Assembly (NCBI GenBank): GCA_013140755.1
Contig: JABFSF010000120.1
Location: forward strand, 1-35,335
DNA: 35,335 nt
Direction: 5' to 3'
Source: Methylotenera sp.
GTDB taxonomy: Bacteria; Pseudomonadota; Gammaproteobacteria; Burkholderiales; Methylophilaceae
Within the stretch, counting starts at the first letter, position 1, and each line of letters begins with the position of its first letter. The notes under the pieces are model-generated. The model ran no database searches. It had not been told where the DNA came from and was given only the letters and a program-made list of their open reading frames with translations. Made by a program: the position numbers and the translations under genes. Of the stretch, positions 29,412 to 35,335 are shown piece after piece.

Positions 29412-30443
29412 GTGGAAAATCATCAAGTAGATACTAGGCTACAACAACTTAACACTTGGCTAGCAAGTGTGTTAAATCACGCAACATTTCATATCACGGT
29501 TGCCTCCGCCGATGCAAGTTTTAGGCGATATTTTAGAGTGCACACAAGTAATGAAACCTTAATTGCGATGGATGCGCCACCGCCACAAGAAAACTGTGAG
29601 CCATTTGTGCGTATTGCCAAATTATTTGGCGATGCGGGCTTAAATGTACCAAAGGTCATCGCGCAAGATTTGGAGCAAGGTTTTTTATTACTTAATGATT
29701 TAGGCAATGACACGTATTTATCGCAAATTAATCTCACCAATGCGCCGCAATTATATGCAGATGCTAACAATGCGCTGATTAAACTACAACTCGCCAGCAA
29801 GCCCAATGTATTACCCAATTATGATGCTGAATTGCTTACACGTGAAATGCAATTATTTCCTGATTGGTATATTGCAAAGCATTTGAGTGTGACTTTAGAT
29901 GATAAGCAACAAGCCGTGCTAAGCAATACATTTAATTTGCTTACTGAAAATATTCTAGGGCAAGCGCAAGTGTATGTGCACCGTGATTATCACTCACGTA
30001 ACTTGATGATTACGCAAGAAAATAACCCAGGTGTGCTGGATTTCCAAGATGCGGTGTATGGTGCCATTACCTATGATTTAGTTTCTCTGCTGAAAGATGC
30101 TTACATTGAGTGGGATGAAGAGTTAATCATTGATTGGCTCGTGCGCTACTGGCAAAACGCACGCAAAGCTGGCTTACCCGTGCCTGAGGATTTCAGCGAG
30201 TTTTACCGCGATTTTGAATACATGGGCGCGCAACGCCACATTAAAGTGCTAGGCATTTTTGCAAGGCTTTACCACCGTGATGGTAAAGATGGCTACTTAA
30301 AAGATATGCCATTGGTGATGCATTATTTGCAAAAAGTATGTGACCGTTATGTGGAACTACGCCCCATGTTGCGCTTATTAGATGCGCTTAGTGGGCAAGA
30401 TCAACACCCTGATGCCAACTATAAAAGCTTGCTAAAACTATGA
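29412..30443 (+). CDS. amgK: N-acetylmuramate/N-acetylglucosamine anomeric kinase AmgK
   Basis: Phosphorylates the anomeric carbon of MurNAc (and GlcNAc), giving MurNAc-1-P for direct reuse of cell-wall sugars, bypassing de novo UDP-MurNAc synthesis. The 343-residue protein matches the aminoglycoside phosphotransferase-like family: ADASFRRYFRV, MDAPPPQENCEPFV, FLLLNDLG, the catalytic VHRDYHSRNLM, the metal-binding VLDFQDAVYG, and RHIKVLGIFARLYHRDG. The frame runs back to ATG 29352, but GTG 29412 is preferred: AAAGAG precedes it by a few bases, a promoter sits in the upstream extension, and family similarity begins just after it (DTRLQQLNTWL). It overlaps murU by 4 bases. Confidence 0.92.
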   Translation: MENHQVDTRLQQLNTWLASVLNHATFHITVASADASFRRYFRVHTSNETLIAMDAPPPQENCEPFVRIAKLFGDAGLNVPKVIAQDLEQGFLLLNDLGNDTYLSQINLTNAPQLYADANNALIKLQLASKPNVLPNYDAELLTREMQLFPDWYIAKHLSVTLDDKQQAVLSNTFNLLTENILGQAQVYVHRDYHSRNLMITQENNPGVLDFQDAVYGAITYDLVSLLKDAYIEWDEELIIDWLVRYWQNARKAGLPVPEDFSEFYRDFEYMGAQRHIKVLGIFARLYHRDGKDGYLKDMPLVMHYLQKVCDRYVELRPMLRLLDALSGQDQHPDANYKSLLKL

Positions 30444-31114
30444 AAGCCATGATTTTGGCCGCTGGGCGCGGTGAAAGAATGCGCCCTTTAACAAACCATA
30501 CGCCAAAACCTTTATTAAAAGTGGGTGGCAAACCGCTGATTGTGTGGCATTTAGAGCGATTAGCCAAAGCTGGTTTTGAAGAAATTGTCATCAATCACGC
30601 GCACCTAGGCGCGCAGATTGAAGCCGCGCTGGGCGATGGCAGCCAGTGGCATTTGCGTATTCAATATAGCCCAGAAGAAGCTGCGCTAGAAACCGCAGGT
30701 GGCATAGCCAACGCCTTGCCATTACTAGGTGATATACCATTTTTAGTGGTGAATGGCGATACGTTTACTGAGATTGATTTCGGTGCTTTAACACATGCCC
30801 TGCAAGCCAATAACTACGCACATCTCGTGTTGGTGGACAATCCGCCACAGCATCCAAAAGGTGACTTCGCTATTGAAAATGGAATGCTAAAAAATGAGGG
30901 TGTGCCCATGCTCACCTTTTCAGGCGTAGGCGTGTACCACCCTGATTTATTTAAACCAATTACGCGCGGTGAACCCGCAAAACTCGCGCCATTACTCAGG
31001 CAAGCGATTGCTGAAAACCAAGCCACTGCTGAATATTATCAAGGTGTTTGGCATGATATTGGTACACCTGAACGACTGCGTGAACTAGATGTAGAATTAC
31101 AGGTCAAGAAATGA
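30440..31114 (+). CDS. murU: N-acetylmuramate-1-phosphate uridylyltransferase MurU
   Basis: Nucleotidyltransferase that turns MurNAc-1-P and UTP into UDP-MurNAc, completing the recycling route begun by AmgK. The 224-residue protein has the N-terminal signature MILAAGRGERMRPLT, then PKPLLKVGGKPLI, the nucleotide-contact ETAGGIANALP, the metal-binding VVNGDTF, and a C-terminal WHDIGTPERL. The specific assignment rests on its direct coupling to amgK (ATGA overlap); the fold alone would allow related sugar nucleotidyltransferases. Its stop overlaps the next gene's start. Confidence 0.92.
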   Translation: MKAMILAAGRGERMRPLTNHTPKPLLKVGGKPLIVWHLERLAKAGFEEIVINHAHLGAQIEAALGDGSQWHLRIQYSPEEAALETAGGIANALPLLGDIPFLVVNGDTFTEIDFGALTHALQANNYAHLVLVDNPPQHPKGDFAIENGMLKNEGVPMLTFSGVGVYHPDLFKPITRGEPAKLAPLLRQAIAENQATAEYYQGVWHDIGTPERLRELDVELQVKK

Positions 31115-32427
31115 TGAGTTTTCAACTAAAAGAATTTCAGCAACGCAGACAAATTTTACTCGCCAACATGGGCGAGGGAATTGCCATTATCCCCACTGCA
31201 CCAGAAGTCACGCGTAATCGCGATAGCCATTATCCATACCGATTTGATAGCTATTTTTATTATTTAACGGGTTTTAAAGAGCCAGAGGCGGTACTAGTTT
31301 TAATTAGTGGAAGCCAACCTAAAAGCATCTTATTTTGCCGCGATAAGGATTTAGAGCGCGAAATTTGGGATGGTTTCCATTACGGTGCAGATGCTGCAAA
31401 ATCGGAATTTGGTTTCGATGAGGCTTATAGTTTTAACCAAATTGATGAAATGCTACCCAAATTATTGGGTAATCAAGCTAAATTATTTTATAGCCTAGGT
31501 GCAGATGCTGGCTGGGATGCGCGTGTAACGGGTTGGCTAAATCAAGTGAAAGCACAAGGTAGAACAGGTATTAACGCGCCAGATGAAATTGCAGATGTGC
31601 GTAAACTGGTAGATGAAATGCGGCTGTATAAATCTGCCTATGAGATTGATGTCATGCGTCGCTCAGCCAGTATTGCCGCCGCTGCCCATTTACGCGCCAT
31701 GCAAAAAGTACGTGTAGGCAAGATGGAATATGAAATTGAGGCGGAATTTTTGCATGAGTTTTATCGAAAAGGCGCACAGGCACCTGCATATACCAGCATC
31801 GTAGCGGGTGGTGTGAATGCTTGCACTTTGCATTACAACACAAATAATTCTGCGCTCAAAGATGGTGATTTGTTGTTGATTGACGCAGGCTGTGAACTAG
31901 ATGGCTATGCCAGTGATATTACCCGCACGTTTCCTGTGAATGGCAAATTCAGTGCTGCGCAAAAAGATATTTATGAATTGGTTTTAGCCGCACAACTAGC
32001 AGCAATTAGCAAAGTGAATCCACAAAACCATTGGAATGCGCCGCATGAAGCCGCGCTTGATGTGTTAGCGCAAGGTTTTGTTGATTTAAAACTATGCAAA
32101 GGTAGCAAAGAAGCGGTGATTGAAAGTGGCGATTACAAGCAGTTTTATATGCATCGCACAGGTCATTGGCTGGGACTTGATGTGCATGATGCAGGCGAAT
32201 ATAAAAATAAGGCGGGTAACTGGCGCATGTTAGAAGCTGGCATGATGCTGACGGTAGAGCCAGGATGCTATATTCGCCCTGCGGATAACGTGCCTGAATA
32301 CTTTTGGAATATCGGAATTCGCATTGAGGATGATGCGCTGGTAACGCAAGCGGGTTGCGAAATTATCACCAAAGATGTGCCAAAAACGGTGGCGGACATT
32401 GAAAGTATCATGGCGGATAATACTTAA
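31111..32427 (+). CDS. pepP: Xaa-Pro aminopeptidase PepP
   Basis: Cytosolic di-metal (manganese) peptidase removing N-terminal residues followed by proline. The 438-residue protein has an N-terminal creatinase-like domain (DSHYPYRFDSYFYYLTGF) and a pita-bread catalytic domain. The five metal ligands can be assigned as D258, D269, H352, E383 and E406, close to E. coli PepP (260, 271, 354, 383, 406). The start ATG at 31111 overlaps the murU stop; the adjacent ATG at 31114 is equally possible. pepP-ubiH-ubi order matches gammaproteobacteria. Confidence 0.96.
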   Translation: MMSFQLKEFQQRRQILLANMGEGIAIIPTAPEVTRNRDSHYPYRFDSYFYYLTGFKEPEAVLVLISGSQPKSILFCRDKDLEREIWDGFHYGADAAKSEFGFDEAYSFNQIDEMLPKLLGNQAKLFYSLGADAGWDARVTGWLNQVKAQGRTGINAPDEIADVRKLVDEMRLYKSAYEIDVMRRSASIAAAAHLRAMQKVRVGKMEYEIEAEFLHEFYRKGAQAPAYTSIVAGGVNACTLHYNTNNSALKDGDLLLIDAGCELDGYASDITRTFPVNGKFSAAQKDIYELVLAAQLAAISKVNPQNHWNAPHEAALDVLAQGFVDLKLCKGSKEAVIESGDYKQFYMHRTGHWLGLDVHDAGEYKNKAGNWRMLEAGMMLTVEPGCYIRPADNVPEYFWNIGIRIEDDALVTQAGCEIITKDVPKTVADIESIMADNT

Positions 32428-32432
32428 AAAAT

Positions 32433-33593
32433 ATGAATCCTGAAAACATCATCATTGTCGGTGGCGGCCCTGTAGGCATGGTGCTAGCTCTACTTTTGGC
32501 CAAGAAAAACATTGCCAGTACTGTGCTGGAAGCACGCAAACAAGGTGCGGCGAATCAAGATACGCGTGCGCTAGCATTGTCTTATGGCACTAAGCGCATT
32601 TTTGATGGGCTTGGTATCTGGCAAGCTGTGGCATCGCAAGCTACAGCCATTCATACGATTCACGTATCGCAAAAGGGTAGCTTGGGGCGTAGCTTGCTAA
32701 AGGCGCAAGATTACAATCAAGAGGCGTTGGGTTATGTGCTTTCTTATGGCGCATTATGCACAGCACTAAATGCGGCAATGGCGGGTTTTAGTTGCATTAA
32801 TGTGATTGATGAAGCGCAGGCGGAAGCGATTACACATGATGCAGTTGCTGCTACTGTGCGTTATCAACGCAATGGCGAATCTGTCCTGCTAAGTAGCGTA
32901 CTTGTGGTGTTGGCTGATGGCGGACGCAGCCTAGAAGAAGTTGCAGGCTTAAAACGCGATACCAAAGAATACGGTCACGATGCGCTGATTAGCAAAGTGC
33001 GCGCCGAGTTGCCTCACAGTAATATTGCTTATGAGCGCTTTACCGCACAAGGGCCAATGGCTTTGCTGCCCAATGGCGAACATGATTTTTCATTAGTGTG
33101 GACGGGTAAGAAAGAAGCGATTGCGCCTTTGCTGGCATTAAGCGATGAAGAATTTTTAGCGCAATTTCATGCGCAGTTTGGTGATCGTGTGGGACGCTTT
33201 TTAAGCGTAGAAAAACGCATGACATTTCCACTTAAACTGTCCAAACTGCAAGAAAGCGACATGCAACATTTAGTTGTTATCGGCAATGCGGCGCAAACCA
33301 TGCACCCCGTGGCAGGGCAAGGTTTTAATGTAGGCATTCGTGATGCACAAGTACTGGCAGTTCATATTGCTTCTGCCAGCAGCCCCTTAGGCAGCGCACA
33401 AATGCTAGGAAACTATCGCAATGAGCGCAGAGCTGACACCAAAAATGGTTTGCTGTTTACCGATTTTTTAGTCAATATTTTTTCTAACGATATTTTGGGA
33501 TTAGCAGCGATTCGTAGCGCAAGCTTAGGCTTATTTGACGTGCTAAAACCTGCAAAAAAAATATTAGTTAGTAAGATGAGTTTTGGTAAATGA
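32433..33593 (+). CDS. ubiH: 2-octaprenyl-6-methoxyphenol hydroxylase-type monooxygenase UbiH
   Basis: FAD-dependent aromatic hydroxylase of ubiquinone synthesis. The 386-residue protein has the N-terminal dinucleotide motif IVGGGPVGMVLALLLA, DTRALALSYGTKRIFDGLG, the mid-protein LADGGRS (the DG motif) and the C-terminal FAD-ribose motif GNAAQTMHPVAGQGFNVGIRDA, whose Gln-Thr after GNAA is typical of UbiH. It lies 5 bases after pepP and its stop overlaps the next hydroxylase by 4 bases. Confidence 0.9.
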   Translation: MNPENIIIVGGGPVGMVLALLLAKKNIASTVLEARKQGAANQDTRALALSYGTKRIFDGLGIWQAVASQATAIHTIHVSQKGSLGRSLLKAQDYNQEALGYVLSYGALCTALNAAMAGFSCINVIDEAQAEAITHDAVAATVRYQRNGESVLLSSVLVVLADGGRSLEEVAGLKRDTKEYGHDALISKVRAELPHSNIAYERFTAQGPMALLPNGEHDFSLVWTGKKEAIAPLLALSDEEFLAQFHAQFGDRVGRFLSVEKRMTFPLKLSKLQESDMQHLVVIGNAAQTMHPVAGQGFNVGIRDAQVLAVHIASASSPLGSAQMLGNYRNERRADTKNGLLFTDFLVNIFSNDILGLAAIRSASLGLFDVLKPAKKILVSKMSFGK

Positions 33594-34777
33594 AAGAAAT
33601 TATTCAAGCAGAAGTCATGGTTGTTGGTGCAGGTTTAGTAGGGTTATCTGCGGCATTAGCCATGCAGCAAGCGGGTTATGCGGTAGTGCTTGTTGATAGT
33701 CAACAACAAGTAGATGAAAAAACGAGTGACTGGGATCAACGTATTTATGCGATTAGCCCTAAAAATGCCACTTGGCTAGCAAGCTTAGGTGTTTGGCAAC
33801 TGCTGGATAAAAACCGCATTGGTGAGATGCAAGCGATGGAAATTTGGGGTGATGTGAGCGATCAGGCTTTGTCACTATTCGCTGACGATGCCAATGTGGA
33901 TGCAATGGGCTTTATTGTTGAGGAGCGTGCACTCAAGCGCGCTTTAATGCAGCGAGTTGAAGCTTGTGATGTACGCACATTTTTTGGTGAAGCATGTGAA
34001 AGTGTGTGTGTTAGTGTAAACAAAACTTGCTTAACTCTTGCTAATCAACAAGCTATAGAAGGTGACTTGTTACTTGCTGCGGATGGCGCAAATTCATGGA
34101 TGCGTCAACAACTCAATATTAGTGTTAGGCAAAAGCCTTACCATCAAACCGCGATTGTTGCGAATTTTGAAACAGAAAAACCGCACAACAACATTGCAAG
34201 GCAATGGTTTATGCAAGATGCCAATGGGCATAGCGGTGTGTTGGCTTGGTTGCCTTTGCCAGATAACAAAATTTCTATTGTGTGGTCTGCGTCAACGCAA
34301 TTGGCGCAAAACTTGTTAAAGACTAGTGCATCAGAGTTTTCTGCCCGCGTGCAACAAGCAGGCGGGTCACAATTGGGGGAGTTGACACTAATCGGTGAAC
34401 CTGCTGGTTTTCCACTGGTCTTAAAAACGGCAGATGAGATAATCAAAGAGAGCGTTGTTTTTATTGGAGATGCGGCGCATCGCATTCATCCAATGGCTGG
34501 GCAGGGCGTTAATTTAGGGTTTAGAGGTGTAGTGGATTTATTAACGGCGTTGGTAAGCAAACATTCATACGTTGCCATCAACGATCAAAACTTGCTCAAG
34601 CATTATGCCAGACTTAGGAAAGCTGATTTGTTGAAAATGCTTATGCTCACCAATGGCTTGTATCATCTTTTTGAAAGTGAAAATAAATTTATTAAAAAAA
34701 TAAGAAACTGGGGACTTAATGCGACTAATCAATCAGCAACCAAAAAATTATTAGTACGAAATGCAATTGAGCTTTAA
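33590..34777 (+). CDS. UbiI/UbiF-family FAD-dependent ubiquinone hydroxylase
   Basis: Second flavin hydroxylase in the operon, 395 residues. It shows VMVVGAGLVGLSAALAMQQAG, DQRIYAISPKNATWLASLGVW, LAADGANSWMRQ (DG motif) and GDAAHRIHPMAGQGVNLGFRG. The spelling (GDAAH, and Val-Asn-Leu-Gly after GQG) fits the UbiI/UbiF/UbiM group rather than UbiH, but the ring position hydroxylated cannot be told from sequence, as betaproteobacteria mix these regioselectivities. Start overlaps the ubiH stop (ATGA). Confidence 0.88.
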   Translation: MKEIIQAEVMVVGAGLVGLSAALAMQQAGYAVVLVDSQQQVDEKTSDWDQRIYAISPKNATWLASLGVWQLLDKNRIGEMQAMEIWGDVSDQALSLFADDANVDAMGFIVEERALKRALMQRVEACDVRTFFGEACESVCVSVNKTCLTLANQQAIEGDLLLAADGANSWMRQQLNISVRQKPYHQTAIVANFETEKPHNNIARQWFMQDANGHSGVLAWLPLPDNKISIVWSASTQLAQNLLKTSASEFSARVQQAGGSQLGELTLIGEPAGFPLVLKTADEIIKESVVFIGDAAHRIHPMAGQGVNLGFRGVVDLLTALVSKHSYVAINDQNLLKHYARLRKADLLKMLMLTNGLYHLFESENKFIKKIRNWGLNATNQSATKKLLVRNAIEL

Positions 34778-34838
34778 TATAAGCACTGTTAAGCTTGGGC
34801 AGTAAAATCTAAGCCAATCATCTTTCTAAGGAATTTCA

Positions 34839-35335
34839 ATGTTAAAAAAAATAGTGGGCGTTTCATTGCTCAGTGCGTTTGCAACGCTTGCGATTGCAGA
34901 TGAGGCCAGTGTTAAAAAAGCCGTAGAAACCGCTTACCCAAAATTTAAAGTAGAGAGCGTGACTAAAACACCTTATGCGGGTTTATATGAGGTTTTTATG
35001 GGGGGGCAAATTATCTACACAGATGATAAGCTGTCTTATTTAATTGCTGAGGGTCGCTTGGTTGATCCAAGAACTAAAAAAGACATTACCAGTGAGCGTT
35101 TAGAAGAACTCACAAAAATTGACTTTAATAGCTTACCTTTAAATCAAGCGATTAAAGTAGTTAAAGGCGATGGTAGCCGTAAGTTAGTGGTATTTTCAGA
35201 TGTGGATTGCCCATTTTGTAAGCGTTTAGAGCGTAATGAAATTACACAGTTAGATAATGTGACTGTTTATACTTTCTTGTATCCTATTGAACAATTGCAT
35301 CCTGATGCTGCCAATAAATCTAAATTGATTTGGTG
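34839..35335 (+). CDS. dsbC: Thiol:disulfide interchange protein DsbC, 3'-partial
   Basis: Periplasmic disulfide isomerase. Only the first 165 codons are in the window. A signal peptide (MLKKIVGVSLLSAFATLAIA) is followed by the DsbC dimerisation domain (EVFMGGQIIYTDDKLSYLI, about 45-75), a linker, and the start of the thioredoxin-fold domain with the active site DVDCPFCKRL (Cys124, Cys127). The start has AAGGAA five bases upstream (34828-34833). It follows the ubi gene by 61 bases. As the isomerase it could serve LptD and other envelope proteins (inference). Confidence 0.95.
   Translation, partial: MLKKIVGVSLLSAFATLAIADEASVKKAVETAYPKFKVESVTKTPYAGLYEVFMGGQIIYTDDKLSYLIAEGRLVDPRTKKDITSERLEELTKIDFNSLPLNQAIKVVKGDGSRKLVVFSDVDCPFCKRLERNEITQLDNVTVYTFLYPIEQLHPDAANKSKLIW

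Overview
The window is a densely packed stretch of chromosome, about 35 kb, from a betaproteobacterium. Protein sequences and gene order (ftsH-folP-glmM; lptD-surA-pdxA-rsmA-adk; leuS-lptE-holA; amgK-murU-pepP-ubiH-ubi) and the moderate, AT-leaning base composition fit Methylophilaceae (Methylotenera-like). That placement is inference from recall, not from a search. Most genes are core housekeeping genes. I see no tRNA, rRNA, CRISPR array, insertion sequence or prophage, and no gene-free gap longer than about 260 bases.

Left part (1-6466, + strand): the 3' part of ftsH, broken by an in-frame TAA at 127-129, then a clear terminator, folP (possibly with a leaderless promoter), glmM and mutS. 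A minus-strand block follows: slyD (convergent with mutS) and an RhlE-type DEAD-box helicase. Next comes a three-gene minus-strand operon (13597 down to 8987) encoding a small periplasmic-binding-protein-like protein, an outer-membrane beta-barrel and a membrane-bound GGDEF-EAL protein. It is the least ordinary unit in the window and looks like an envelope-to-c-di-GMP signalling module. Upstream of it lie a tiny secreted protein, an orphan GspE/PilB-type ATPase and nadC.

Middle part (16924-29151): a glutathione S-transferase-like gene on the + strand, then two minus-strand assembly and translation units. leuS-lptE-holA carries leucyl-tRNA synthetase, the LPS assembly lipoprotein and the DNA polymerase delta subunit. 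lptD-surA-pdxA-rsmA-adk carries the outer-membrane LPS translocon and its chaperone, a vitamin B6 step, 16S rRNA dimethylation and adenylate kinase. Between them sit a FlK-like thioesterase and an AT-rich lipoprotein of unknown function.

Right part (29412-35335, + strand): a tight operon with 4-base stop/start overlaps: amgK-murU (peptidoglycan sugar recycling to UDP-MurNAc), pepP, and two ubiquinone-type flavin hydroxylases. The window ends inside dsbC. DsbC probably supports oxidative folding of envelope proteins, possibly including LptD, whose only two cysteines are placed for one disulfide.

The points most worth a second look are the ftsH nonsense codon, the binding protein/barrel/GGDEF-EAL operon, an approximately 38-residue insertion in the LeuRS editing domain, and the AT-rich lipoprotein with its inverted-repeat tail.
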